Shown: in pieces, positions 40,696 to 48,168 of the stretch
How positions within the stretch are numbered: the stretch's first letter is position 1
How the letters are laid out: every line of letters starts with the position of its first letter
Origin: Bacteroidales bacterium
GTDB taxonomy: Bacteria; Bacteroidota; Bacteroidia; Bacteroidales; FEN-979
Assembly (NCBI GenBank): GCA_023231005.1
Contig: JALNWG010000021.1
Location: forward strand, 1 to 54,216
Length of the DNA: 54,216 nt
Reading direction: 5' to 3'
The notes under the pieces: generated by a model
Databases searched by the model: none
Told to the model about the DNA's origin: nothing
Seen by the model: the letters and a program-made list of their open reading frames with translations, nothing else
Made by a program: the position numbers and the translations under genes

Positions 40696-40876
40696 GTCTT
40701 TCCTCCTCCCTTGCTTCAATTTCTGAGCGTATAGCATTGATCATGTCCTGATCAGGATGAAATGAAGCTGTTTTGAAATATCCAACCAGATATTCCAGTT
40801 CAGCCAAAGAATAACTGAACATTTCGTTCTTGATCTTTTCACACCAAAGCTCGTAAGTGAGCGGCATTTCAGTCAT
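40679..40876 (-). CDS. Small hypothetical protein
   Basis: 65 residues, MTEMPLTYELWCEKIKNEMF, helical; ATGA coupled to the upstream gene and overlapping the start of the next by 17 bases. Confidence 0.6.
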   Translation of the reverse strand: MTEMPLTYELWCEKIKNEMFSYSLAELEYLVGYFKTASFHPDQDMINAIRSEIEAREEERHVGKG

Positions 40877-41418
40877 TTCACTATCTTTTTCAAAAGTTCT
40901 TCAAATCTGTTTGTGCCACCAATTCTCGGCTCATACATTTCATTGTGCCACTGTTTTTTTTGCTCTTTGTATTGTGCCTCCACCCGATCCATCTTCCTGT
41001 CAAAATAATAATTCAACCACTGGCAAATCACAGTCCCATCAACCCCGGAATAAACTTTTTCATATCCATACTTGCTACTTTTAGCCTCTTTGATTGCCAT
41101 GACAAGATCTTCCACTGTGAGCATCGGGAACTCTGAAATTATGATCCCTGCTGTTTGGATTGCCTGTACCTCAGTCATGTTTTGATTGCGATTGAAAAAC
41201 TCACTGGCAATTTTAATGTACCCGGAAAGTGCCTTAACTAAATTTGCATACCCCATCACCTTTGCCATTTTTTCTATCTGCGACCCGGCAATAGCCTTGT
41301 CAATAGTCATCGACTGCTCAATTGACATGAATTCATTAAGGCATTCCTTTTGCGAAGCCTTCGTCAACAAGTCTGTTGATTTCTTTAAGAGAGTCAATCC
41401 CTGTTCTTTTGTTTCCAT
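40873..41418 (-). CDS. Putative replication-associated protein
   Basis: About 181 residues, helical, with MLTVEDLVMAIKEAKSSKYG, then YEKVYSGVDGTVICQWLNYY, a phrase seen in Bacteroidetes phage replication-region proteins. The start is set at ATG 41416-41418; it overlaps the replication-initiator gene by 83 bases, and a start at 41326-41328 without overlap is possible. ATGA coupled downstream. Exact role unknown. Confidence 0.6.
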   Translation of the reverse strand: METKEQGLTLLKKSTDLLTKASQKECLNEFMSIEQSMTIDKAIAGSQIEKMAKVMGYANLVKALSGYIKIASEFFNRNQNMTEVQAIQTAGIIISEFPMLTVEDLVMAIKEAKSSKYGYEKVYSGVDGTVICQWLNYYFDRKMDRVEAQYKEQKKQWHNEMYEPRIGGTNRFEELLKKIVK

Positions 41419-42061
41419 TGATTTTGAGTTCAAAAAGTCCTTGCCAGTTTTGTGAAATAGACTGATTAATGATTTTTATTGCCGTGTCAAGATTGTTATT
41501 GCTGATTTCTGAAAGATTTTTAAGGGCAGCCTGCTCGCCGATCAATTTGTACCCCCGGATATGTTTTTCTTTTCGATAAGCAACCCATAAATCCCAAGCA
41601 GTAGAAAATTCCGGAAATTGAAATGGGTAAATTATTTCAGGATTGTAGTTTTTGAAATTTTCAGCCCATTTTGGTTTTTCCCCCTGTACCCCCTTTTCTT
41701 TTTCATTTATATTTTCATTTATATTTTCATTTTCATTTTCCATATGTTTATCATATGTTTCACATATGTTTTTCATATCTTTTTTCACCCTATTGTTTCT
41801 TCTTGATTCTGAATATTTTAGCCTTTTATCGGTTTCTTGCCGTAAACGACGGTTAAAATAATTACCATCTTCCAGGGTAAATTTGTCAAATATGTCTTTA
41901 TCATATGTTCCACATATGTTAATCATATCTTTTTCCAAAAGTGATCCTTTTGCGTGCTGGATACAGAGCAGTCGGATATATTTTCCGACCTGCTCATTTG
42001 TCATTGTATAGGTTCCAGTTATGAAATCACCAGGATAGAAAAGAAAAGCGGGATCTTTCAT
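41336..42061 (-). CDS. DUF1376/DnaD-like replication protein
   Basis: 241 residues. N-terminus PAFLFYPGDFITGTYTMTNE then QVGKYIRLLCIQHAKGSL is DUF1376-like (winged-helix, replication or transcription). The middle is an Asn/Glu/Lys low-complexity linker (NENENINENINEKEKG). The C-terminus has an Ile/Trp-rich helical region. Likely origin or helicase-loader function; in the same block as SSB, ERF and NinG. Confidence 0.65.
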   Translation of the reverse strand: MKDPAFLFYPGDFITGTYTMTNEQVGKYIRLLCIQHAKGSLLEKDMINICGTYDKDIFDKFTLEDGNYFNRRLRQETDKRLKYSESRRNNRVKKDMKNICETYDKHMENENENINENINEKEKGVQGEKPKWAENFKNYNPEIIYPFQFPEFSTAWDLWVAYRKEKHIRGYKLIGEQAALKNLSEISNNNLDTAIKIINQSISQNWQGLFELKINGNKRTGIDSLKEINRLVDEGFAKGMP

Positions 42062-42064
42062 TGA

Positions 42065-42469
42065 TTAAAAAGGTAAATCGTCGATAGGTTCCTGTGGTTT
42101 CAGTGGCGGATTCTGAGTAGTCGGGGCTGATGTTCCTTCATCGTTTTCAGATTTATTTCTACCTAACATTTCAAGACTGTTAATGTAAATATCAGTGACG
42201 TACTTTTTTACCCCTTCTTTTTCGTATTCCCGGTATTGGATTTCACCGGTTACAGCAATCTGATCCCCCTTTTTTACATATTTCTCAACAATGTCAACTA
42301 TTGTCCCGTGAAAGGATAAATTATGCCATTGTGTTATCTCCTTTTTACTTCCGTCTTTGTCTTTTATTTTTCTCGACGTGGCAAGTGATGTATTTGCTAT
42401 TTTGCCCCAATCAAAGGATTTTACTTCTGGATCTTTCCCAACTCTGCCAATTAAATTTACCTGATTCAT
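42065..42469 (-). CDS. ssb: Single-stranded DNA-binding protein
   Basis: 134 residues. MNQVNLIGRVGKDPEVKSFD then FHGTIVDIVEKYVKKGDQIA and VTGEIQYREYEKEGVKKY are the OB-fold SSB core; the linker ends in the acidic tip IDDLPF that recruits partner proteins. It protects ssDNA during phage replication and works with ERF next to it. Confidence 0.94.
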   Translation of the reverse strand: MNQVNLIGRVGKDPEVKSFDWGKIANTSLATSRKIKDKDGSKKEITQWHNLSFHGTIVDIVEKYVKKGDQIAVTGEIQYREYEKEGVKKYVTDIYINSLEMLGRNKSENDEGTSAPTTQNPPLKPQEPIDDLPF

Positions 42470-42492
42470 GACTTTAAGTTGTTAGGTTATTA

Positions 42493-42933
42493 CTATTTGA
42501 ATTTGTATGTTAAAAATCGTGTTGTTGATGTTTTTGCAGGCGGGAATATCTCTCCCGTTGCAGGGTCTGATCCAGCCGCAACCGTGGCCTCTCTTGCCTT
42601 AATCTGTTGCTTTAATTGTTCTAAGTTAACGTATAACTCATCCAATACTTTATCGCAGCCGGAAAAGTCTTTAGTGGTCTTGCCCGATACCGTGATAGAA
42701 CATCCTTGTAAATCGAATTTCTTACCATATTTCTCAGCCTCGTCGATGATACTTTTTTTCACCCTATCATCTTTGCGGATTTGTGTAATGACTTCCTCCA
42801 TCGCCTTCAATCGTAAATCGGCTTGTAATGGATCGACGTTACCGGATAAGATTTCTTCAATAGCCTGATCGGCGAAATCCCTTTGCTCGACCTTTGTAAA
42901 AGGCAGGTTCCTTAATTCTGAGAGTGCGTTCAT
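42493..42933 (-). CDS. Hypothetical helical replication-block protein
   Basis: 146 residues, helical (LRLKAMEEVITQIRKDDRVK, YVNLEQLKQQIKAREA), ATGA coupled to ERF gene. Likely DNA-metabolism accessory protein. No family recognised. Confidence 0.6.
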   Translation of the reverse strand: MNALSELRNLPFTKVEQRDFADQAIEEILSGNVDPLQADLRLKAMEEVITQIRKDDRVKKSIIDEAEKYGKKFDLQGCSITVSGKTTKDFSGCDKVLDELYVNLEQLKQQIKAREATVAAGSDPATGEIFPPAKTSTTRFLTYKFK

Positions 42934-43517
42934 GCTTCATAATGTTTTAAGGTTTCTTCTTGCTCAGGGGTTAAAATAAAAGCCTTGCGGAGTTTATCAG
43001 GAACGCCTTTTTCTTTAGCGTTCATCCTTTCAATTGCTTTTACCCACAAATTTTCCGGGATTGGGATTTTATCTGTTGTTTTCTTTTCTGGTTTTGGTTG
43101 TGGAACCGTTACCGGAATAGGTTTTTCATCCTGTTTTGGTTTTGGTTCCAAATCATCAGGTTCTGTTATTTCCAGCGCCATCATGTACAGGTAACGCCTT
43201 TGGTATGTTTCCACCGCTCCCATGTTTTGAATAGCGTGCATACCCTTTAAATCAACGCCTGCCATCGGTGACGTGAAAGTGACACTTTCGTCCGGCTTTT
43301 CGTTGTTTATGATTGCAAGACTTGCCGTTTCCGGCGTGAAAGAGGTAATCCCTGTAAGTCCCACTTTTTCAAATATCTTTTGAACTGAAGGCAGAAAATC
43401 TGATAGTTCAAAATAGAAGTAGTGGCTGAATTTGTTTTCGCCGGATTTCGGCAGTTTCAGTTCCAGTAACTGTACCCTTGTGGATTGCAGTTTTTGATAA
43501 ACGTTTTTCGCTTCCAT
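42930..43517 (-). CDS. erf: ERF-type ssDNA annealing recombinase
   Basis: 195 residues. VYQKLQSTRVQLLELKLPKS followed by HYFYFELSDFLPSVQKIFEK, then MHAIQNMGAVETYQRRYLYM, matches the ERF family, with a Pro/Lys-rich linker at residues 125-150 and a helical end. It anneals ssDNA and supports recombination and genome circularisation; partners here are SSB, NinG and NinB-like. Confidence 0.9.
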   Translation of the reverse strand: MEAKNVYQKLQSTRVQLLELKLPKSGENKFSHYFYFELSDFLPSVQKIFEKVGLTGITSFTPETASLAIINNEKPDESVTFTSPMAGVDLKGMHAIQNMGAVETYQRRYLYMMALEITEPDDLEPKPKQDEKPIPVTVPQPKPEKKTTDKIPIPENLWVKAIERMNAKEKGVPDKLRKAFILTPEQEETLKHYEA

Positions 43518-43518
43518 G

Positions 43519-43776
43519 TTATATGTATATTTCTGATTTCCTTACTTTAAAAGGCTTGGTACTGTATATGGTTTTCACTACCACATAGTCGTCAAGGATT
43601 TCGACAATGGTAGCATAGTACCTGACTTCGCCTATGTAGATGATGCAACTGTCGCCTACCTTCATGTTTTTCTTAAACTGTTGAATCCTGTGGGATTGGT
43701 AGGTAATCCAAAGGGTTCCCAAGGTTATCGACCCGAAAATCAGGGTTAAAACCATATAACCAAAAATTTCATTCAT
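43519..43776 (-). CDS. Small membrane-anchored protein
   Basis: 85 residues. One membrane segment (IFGYMVLTLIFGSITLGTLW) then a soluble beta-rich KOW-like domain (VGDSCIIYIGEVRYYATIVE). Ends before ERF start. Function unknown. Confidence 0.6.
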   Translation of the reverse strand: MNEIFGYMVLTLIFGSITLGTLWITYQSHRIQQFKKNMKVGDSCIIYIGEVRYYATIVEILDDYVVVKTIYSTKPFKVRKSEIYI

Positions 43777-43879
43777 ATTCTGTTAGGTTAAAATGTTCAT
43801 CATTCCAGTGATCATGTGCTTCATCTGCCAGATCGAAAATGTCCGGCTCGTTTATTTCTTCGGGAGGATATTCTGTCAT
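43769..43879 (-). CDS. 36-residue acidic micro-protein
   Basis: MTEYPPEEINEPDIFDLADE, then Asp/Glu-rich. Its start shares ATGA with the upstream stop and it overlaps the next start by eight bases. Coding support is from coupling and composition. Confidence 0.5.
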   Translation of the reverse strand: MTEYPPEEINEPDIFDLADEAHDHWNDEHFNLTEYE

Positions 43880-44094
43880 ATGTTAAAGACATCTGCAATG
43901 TGAAAACAGTAGGAAACAAACTCACGGGCAGGATAATCTTCCCTGACTTCTATTGTCGTAAGGACTTCCCCTTTTTTGATCACCGAAACGGTATGATCCA
44001 GGGTGCGATACGCTACCTTAATATCATACTCTGCATTGATCATTGTAATGAGTTGCCCGGTGATTTTGTCGTAAGTGATTAATAGGTAGGTCAT
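43876..44094 (-). CDS. Small hypothetical protein
   Basis: 72 residues, MTYLLITYDKITGQLITMIN, beta-rich, ATGA coupled on both sides. Function unknown. Confidence 0.6.
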   Translation of the reverse strand: MTYLLITYDKITGQLITMINAEYDIKVAYRTLDHTVSVIKKGEVLTTIEVREDYPAREFVSYCFHIADVFNI

Positions 44095-44270
44095 GGCTCT
44101 TCGGTTAGTGATCCATGTAAATCATCAAAATTCTCAGCATATATTATTATTTTTTTTGCCTCCTCTACTGTCACGGGGCCAATAAAAGTTATCAGCGACC
44201 CGTCAAGTACTGCAATAGGTTCTTTGTAATTGTGAACCTGTATTTCTTCGTCAATTTTGTAAAGTTTCAT
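44091..44270 (-). CDS. Small hypothetical protein
   Basis: 59 residues, MKLYKIDEEIQVHNYKEPIA, beta-rich with an acidic end; ATGA coupled to the next gene. Missed by length cut-off. Confidence 0.55.
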   Translation of the reverse strand: MKLYKIDEEIQVHNYKEPIAVLDGSLITFIGPVTVEEAKKIIIYAENFDDLHGSLTEEP

Positions 44271-44295
44271 AATCTTTGTTTTTAGTGGTTAGTTG

Positions 44296-44384
44296 CCGGA
44301 TTGGGATTCGAACCCGCTTTCCTGCATGAAGGGAAAATCTACAAAACCCGTTTCAGGCGTGACACCATTTCACTAATCCGGCTA
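44296..44384 (-). tRNA. Divergent tRNA-like gene, anticodon unresolved
   Basis: On the minus strand an 8-bp acceptor GCCGGATT/AATCCGGC with discriminator A closes 89 bases, a class II-like length. A D arm GTGA-AATGGTG-TCAC is perfect and the T loop GGG-TTCGAAT-CCC is canonical, but the T stem is only 3-4 bp. Between them, no 7-base anticodon loop with a clear stem can be chosen: TTTCC/GGAAA with CTTCATGCA inside and GGG/CCC around TTTTGTAGATTTT are competing folds. It may be degenerate, an unusual tRNA, or a tRNA-like RNA. Confidence 0.5.
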
Positions 44385-44387
44385 TTG

Positions 44388-44585
44388 TTAATTCGATAAG
44401 AAATATCTTGCCCAATGCTTTGACTTGTTGAATTCCAATTTTGATGCAATATTGAATCCCTGCTTTTTCAGATCATATATTCTTCCCGACAAACGGAATA
44501 TACCGTAAAGCCTTACTGCCAAGTAAGCAGTGATATATCCGTGCTTTTTTAAATGGTTCAGAATGGTTTTATTTTGGGACTCCAT
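44388..44585 (-). CDS. Small HTH protein
   Basis: 65 residues. TILNHLKKHGYITAYLAVRL, then YGIFRLSGRIYDLKKQGFNI, is the small helix-turn-helix family found in phages and mobile elements (winged-helix type, resembling the S-x-R-I-x-D-L motif). Likely DNA-binding. Between tRNA-like and excisionase-like genes. Confidence 0.7.
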   Translation of the reverse strand: MESQNKTILNHLKKHGYITAYLAVRLYGIFRLSGRIYDLKKQGFNIASKLEFNKSKHWARYFLSN

Positions 44586-44586
44586 G

Positions 44587-44874
44587 TTACCGTACCTTGG
44601 ATTGATACTTCTTCAGCAACCCAGGGATGATACCACCATTTTCAAGGATTTCCTTTGCTTTAACTATATCTATATGAAAGTGTAGTTTCTTTCCTTCGTT
44701 ATAAAGTATACAAGGCAAGATGCGATTTTTACACATCAGCCTCAATCTGGCTGCTGGGATATGTAATATCTTGACGGCTTCCGTTATTTTTACGTATTTT
44801 TTTGTATTCACTAACTGACTGACTGCCAGTTTGATACTCTGTAATTCCTTCAATATTAAATCCTCTTTTGTCAT
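44587..44874 (-). CDS. Excisionase-like HTH protein
   Basis: 95 residues. YVKITEAVKILHIPAARLRL, followed by MCKNRILPCILYNEGKKLHF, is a MerR/Xis-type helix-turn-helix, typical of excisionase-like proteins at integrases. First gene of the minus-strand early block from the divergent operator. May control excision or the early promoter. Confidence 0.65.
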   Translation of the reverse strand: MTKEDLILKELQSIKLAVSQLVNTKKYVKITEAVKILHIPAARLRLMCKNRILPCILYNEGKKLHFHIDIVKAKEILENGGIIPGLLKKYQSKVR

Positions 44875-44890
44875 TTTTTATTGATATTTA

Positions 44891-44921
44891 TTGACATTTA
44901 TTTACTTTTGTTGTATCTTTA
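44891..44921 (+). promoter_or_regulatory. Plus promoter of the repressor
   Basis: TTG (44891-44893, within TTGACA), 20 bases, TATCTTTA (44914-44921), same pattern as at 25152. Overlaps the left operator repeat. Confidence 0.6.
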
Positions 44922-44927
44922 CTTATG

Positions 44928-44957
44928 TAAAAGTATTTACTTGTATTTGATTAGCAA
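44928..44957 (-). promoter_or_regulatory. Minus promoter of the early block
   Basis: On the minus strand TTG (44955-44957, TTTTG), 19 bases, TACTTTTA (44928-44935). The expected start is near 44920, ahead of the excisionase-like gene. Overlaps operator-like repeats. Confidence 0.55.
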
Positions 44958-45042
44958 AATTAATTAAAAAAACGTAAATGTCAATAAAAATGTGAATTTT
45001 TACGTAATTTATTCACTTTCTAAATAAATAAAGGAGGTTATT

Positions 45043-45390
45043 ATGATACTTAAAACTGAGTATATCAAGTATTTAATTGAAGAACAAGGGAGAGACAATA
45101 GGGATTTAGCACATGCCATTAGTATGCACGAATCCAGTATATCTAAATTATTTAAGATTGGAAAAACAAGGCCAAAAACAGCTTTTAAAATTGCTGAATT
45201 CCTTGGTGTGACTATTCGTGACATCACAGAACCAACGGGGAACGAAATGCACGTGCTTCATGCAGGCCATGATCGGATCAAAGAATTGGAAGCTAAAGTT
45301 GCCAAATTAATGGAGGAAAAAAAGGGTTATCTTGAAAGGATCAATGAATTACAAAGAAAGTTAATTGATAACCTTGAAAAGAAGGAATGA
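45043..45390 (+). CDS. XRE/Cro-CI-type repressor
   Basis: 115 residues. An XRE helix-turn-helix (NRDLAHAISMHESSISKLFK and KTAFKIAEFLGVTIRDITEP) is followed by a charged coiled coil (KELEAKVAKLMEEKKGYLER) that likely dimerises. AAGGAGG lies seven bases before the ATG. Transcribed from the divergent promoter region and placed between the early block and integrase; lysogeny repressor or Cro-like role inferred. Confidence 0.85.
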   Translation: MILKTEYIKYLIEEQGRDNRDLAHAISMHESSISKLFKIGKTRPKTAFKIAEFLGVTIRDITEPTGNEMHVLHAGHDRIKELEAKVAKLMEEKKGYLERINELQRKLIDNLEKKE

Positions 45391-45458
45391 TGTTTTTGTT
45401 CTACCGTGTTTTTATTAATACTTGTAATACAATGATATTATGCCATATAGCAAGCTTG

Positions 45459-45507
45459 TTCGAATCCCAGGCGGATCACTTTTATGGCTTCTTCGGAAGC
45501 CTTTTTT
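45459..45507 (+). other. attP core: tRNA 3' end plus terminator
   Basis: GTTCGAATCCCAGGCGGATCA (first 20 of it: GTTCGAATCCCAGGCGGATC) is the T-arm and acceptor 3' end of a tRNA, without its 5' part. GGCTTC-TTCG-GAAGCC (45486-45501) and six T follow, as at a tRNA gene end. It lies between repressor and integrase. Phages of this type insert at such a site; a host tRNA with 5' end GATCCGC would be the target (inferred from the acceptor strand). Confidence 0.75.
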
Positions 45508-45622
45508 ATTTCTGATAATCAATGTATTGCAATGGAATCAAGCCCTTCATGCAATTTTACAAACATCAAAATGTTAATTAAAATAAATTAAAAATGACCT
45601 TTTTTGACTAAAAACGTATACT

Positions 45623-45658
45623 TTTGTGATACCATTTGTGATACCATTTGTGATACCA
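45623..45658 (+). repeat. Three perfect 12-bp direct repeats before integrase
   Basis: TTTGTGATACCA three times in tandem (45623-45634, 45635-45646, 45647-45658), 22 bases before the integrase ATG and 116 bases after the attP terminator. They may be arm-type integrase or excisionase sites, or act in the int promoter. Confidence 0.8.
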
Positions 45659-45679
45659 ACCAAAAAAATCTATTTCACA

Positions 45680-46822
45680 ATGAGAACAAATTGCATATAT
45701 AACATCGTATGGAACCGTAAAGGCACCCCAGGCCCAGGTTTAATCCAAATAGAGATAATCCTCCCTGACCGTACAAGGAAATATATTTCATCCGGGTATA
45801 AAGTTTCAAAATCAGAATGGGATTGTGTGACCCGGACTGTTAAGAATACCGTGGTAGCCTCAACAATAAACAATAGTATAAGGGAAACAATCAATAAACT
45901 GCAAGAACACGAAGCCAAATTAATCCATGAGGGTAGGCAGTTTTGTCCTACTGACATCGAAAAAATACTTTTATTAAAACATAATGAAGCCTCCTTTATC
46001 GACTTTATCCAAGTTGAGTTGGACAAAAAGAATATAGCGGCCGGAACCCGGTATCTTCATCAGAGGGTAAGGGAAAGGTTAAAGGACTGCGGGATCATAA
46101 ACTTTTCTCATTTGACTTATCCTAAAATTCAGGAATTCGACTATTACATAAAGAAATGGCTTGTAGCCCAAACGTCGGTAAATAAACATCACGCTGTTGT
46201 TAAGGCTTATATCCACCTTGCCCAAAACCACGAACTGATACCCTTTGGAAGTTCACCATATAATACATTTTCGGTTGCACGTGGTAAAACAAGTGTCCGT
46301 GTGCGACTATCTGACAAAGAGTTATCGGATGTTGAGATGTATGAATTTTCCGGGAGTTTGGACATTGCCAGGGATTTGTTCTTGTTTCAGTGCTACACAG
46401 GGATTTCCTACAAAGACCTGCAAAGCCTTACATTGAAAAATATCCGGGATGATGGAGAGGATACCTGGATTGAGGGATTGAGAAAGAAAAACGGAGAATA
46501 TTACTCAGTGATCCTTCACCCTACTGCTATTACACTCATTAAAAAATACAAGGGAGGAAAAAAGTTATTTCCTGTCCCTGACCAGTATAAACAAAATCGT
46601 GACCTGAAAGTTATCGCTGCTGCGGTAAAAATTAGCAAAACCCTTTCGACCCACGTGGGTAGGCATACCGCAGCCTGTTCATGGATACGAAAAGGGATTC
46701 CATTGGAAGTTATCCAAAAAATGTTAGGTCATGAGGATATTGAAACAACCCAACATTACGCCAAACTTGAAAACAGGGATATAAAACACTTTATGAAGAA
46801 GGCTTTTTTGAAAGTCCCTTAA
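45680..46822 (+). CDS. int: Tyrosine integrase
   Basis: 380 residues from ATG 45680; an upstream ATG (45626) would read through the direct repeats and is less likely. N-terminal Arm/SAM-like domain (RTNCIYNIVWNRKGTPGPGL, then LTYPKIQEFDYYIKKWLVAQ). Catalytic domain: first box FLFQCYTGISYKDLQSLTL has Ser where Arg is usual, as in IntDOT-type Bacteroidetes recombinases; then HVGRHTAACSWIRKGIPLEV, GHEDIETTQHYAKL with the Tyr nucleophile. It would recombine attP at the adjacent tRNA-like core. Confidence 0.93.
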   Translation: MRTNCIYNIVWNRKGTPGPGLIQIEIILPDRTRKYISSGYKVSKSEWDCVTRTVKNTVVASTINNSIRETINKLQEHEAKLIHEGRQFCPTDIEKILLLKHNEASFIDFIQVELDKKNIAAGTRYLHQRVRERLKDCGIINFSHLTYPKIQEFDYYIKKWLVAQTSVNKHHAVVKAYIHLAQNHELIPFGSSPYNTFSVARGKTSVRVRLSDKELSDVEMYEFSGSLDIARDLFLFQCYTGISYKDLQSLTLKNIRDDGEDTWIEGLRKKNGEYYSVILHPTAITLIKKYKGGKKLFPVPDQYKQNRDLKVIAAAVKISKTLSTHVGRHTAACSWIRKGIPLEVIQKMLGHEDIETTQHYAKLENRDIKHFMKKAFLKVP

Positions 46823-46928
46823 TTATGCCCTCATATTCTTTGACAATACCTTTAAACTCAATTAACAATTCAGCGATTACGACTTTTTTTAATTTCATCA
46901 ATTTCTTCAGTTCGTTGGTTTTTTTCAT
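46791..46928 (-). CDS. Small coiled-coil ORF convergent to integrase
   Basis: 45 residues, MKKTNELKKLMKLKKVVIAE, charged coiled coil. Overlaps the integrase 3' end by 32 bases. No clear ribosome site. Weak support; may be spurious. Confidence 0.35.
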   Translation of the reverse strand: MKKTNELKKLMKLKKVVIAELLIEFKGIVKEYEGIIKGLSKKPSS

Positions 46929-47305
46929 GGTATGTATGGTATTTTTGTGTTGCTAATATACAAAATATTTTAATTTTAAAGTAATATATTTGATATGTAG
47001 CAAATTTTAATCAAGACTAAATAAGAAATTAAAAACTAAATAAAAAAAAAGATTAAAGTAAAGTTTAAATCAATATTTCCAGAGAATAGACTGGAGGGAG
47101 TGAGGGCATAAAGAGATGATAAAGATCAGTCTTTATACCCTAAATCAACATTTCCGTCGAATGAGCTGTCGGTCGTTCGGGCTGCGGTTGTCAGAAGCCC
47201 ACACAAGGACAGAGCCGCAAAATATCAGAGTTTTAATCCTTATGCCGCTCTTTCACCATAGGCAAGGTGTTGACCTATGATAATATTTTAATCGGGAAAT
47301 AAAAA

Positions 47306-47332
47306 GCCGCCCCAGGATAAGCTGGAAGCGGC
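47306..47332 (-). terminator. Terminator-like hairpin (minus)
   Basis: GCCGC/GCGGC with inner CCAG/CTGG; on the minus strand followed by TTTTTATTT. Second terminator behind the lysis operon. Confidence 0.65.
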
Positions 47333-47514
47333 GTTTATGGATGTTATGCAGTTTGCGAGGGCAAGAGCAACCCCTACATAACAAAAAAGATTTTCAATAT
47401 TTTTCATACGCTCTTAATATTAACTGTCGCAAAACAGGAACTGCAAAGTTATAACAGAATAAGGCGAATCCGTTAAGTGTTAAAAACTAAATTTCAAAAT
47501 CACTTTATAAGAAA

Positions 47515-47534
47515 AGCCGGAATCTCTCCCGGCT
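47515..47534 (-). terminator. Terminator of lysis operon
   Basis: AGCCGG/CCGGCT stem with loop GAATCTCT-like; on the minus strand followed by TTTTC. 32 bases after the spanin-like gene stop. Confidence 0.7.
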
Positions 47535-47565
47535 GTGATAAAATAGAACGAGTGTTTGTTTGATT

Positions 47566-48168
47566 TTAGAACAACACCCCGATCCTCAAGTTACCTTTCA
47601 ATCCCTTGTCATAGACCCCGCCAAGTCCGACCGATATTCTATCAAGAAATATTACCTGTGCGCCTAAACCTATACCGGGAAACTCATTGAAGTTAGCGGC
47701 TTGTAATTCCGTGTAAAGTCCCCAATGCAGGAATTTAGCCTTGTATGCAGGTGGCTTTGAAAAACAGGTGTCGATATGTTTCGTTATCGTTACCGTCTTT
47801 TCTGGCCAGACAAAATCTGAAAATTCGAGATAGTCGATGGATCCATGAACATGGGCAGACCAACGGAATTTTACCTTCCCCTGCTGGTAAACTGAGTCAT
47901 ACCAGGTAATCTTTTCAGGTACCAGTACGGTATCATGTATTTCGACCTTTACAGGTACCGGCCGGATTACGGTCCTCCCAGGTACCAGGATAGAATCAAA
48001 CTTTATCACCGTATCCGCTTTAGCGTGCTTCAGGGCATAGTTTTCTTCGAATAACGCCTTATACTTACTATTGCCCGAAACGACCCTATAAATCAGATAC
48101 GCCCCTGTGGCAATCAAAATACCGATCAGGATCAGGAAAAGGATTTCCCGGAAGGATAGTGTTTTCAT
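47566..48168 (-). CDS. Spanin-like membrane protein (DUF6808-like)
   Basis: 200 residues. One N-terminal membrane segment (ILFLILIGILIATGAYLIYR), then a coiled, periplasmic stretch (ENYALKHAKADTVIKFDS) with IRPVPVKVEIHDTVLV repeats and a beta-rich end (PGIGLGAQVIFLDRISVGLG). DUF6808-type proteins are found behind lysozymes in Bacteroidetes phages. Spanin role (outer membrane disruption) inferred from position and topology. ATGA coupled to lysozyme. Confidence 0.65.
   Translation of the reverse strand: MKTLSFREILFLILIGILIATGAYLIYRVVSGNSKYKALFEENYALKHAKADTVIKFDSILVPGRTVIRPVPVKVEIHDTVLVPEKITWYDSVYQQGKVKFRWSAHVHGSIDYLEFSDFVWPEKTVTITKHIDTCFSKPPAYKAKFLHWGLYTELQAANFNEFPGIGLGAQVIFLDRISVGLGGVYDKGLKGNLRIGVLF

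Larger units (their letters stand above)
44887..45016. promoter_or_regulatory. Lysogeny operator region with inverted repeats
   Basis: TTTATTGACATTTA (44887-44900) and TAAATGTCAATAAA (44975-44988) form a perfect 14-bp inverted pair. GTGAAT ... ATTCAC (44992-45016) is an imperfect palindrome around ACGT. TACTTTT and AAAAGTA (near 44904 and 44930), and TTTAC-TTAT-GTAAA, are further pairs. They overlap both promoters and lie between the repressor and the excisionase-like gene, so repressor binding is inferred. Confidence 0.6.
46929..47565. other. Gene-poor structured region (637 bp)
   Basis: Between integrase and lysis genes. AT-rich first 130 bases, then hairpins: AGGGCATAAAGA/TCTTTATACCCT (47103-47114 with 47130-47141, one mismatch), TGTC/GACA and GCGG/CCGC around 47190-47220, CATAGG/CCTATG (near 47258-47280). 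Then terminators. It may hold an RNA or a replication origin; no ORF of note. Confidence 0.45.

Noticed and set aside
47150..47190. ColE1-type origin (CGGTCGTTCGGGCTGCGG)
   Set aside because: One short match to a plasmid vector sequence with an extra G and no further similarity; probably chance.
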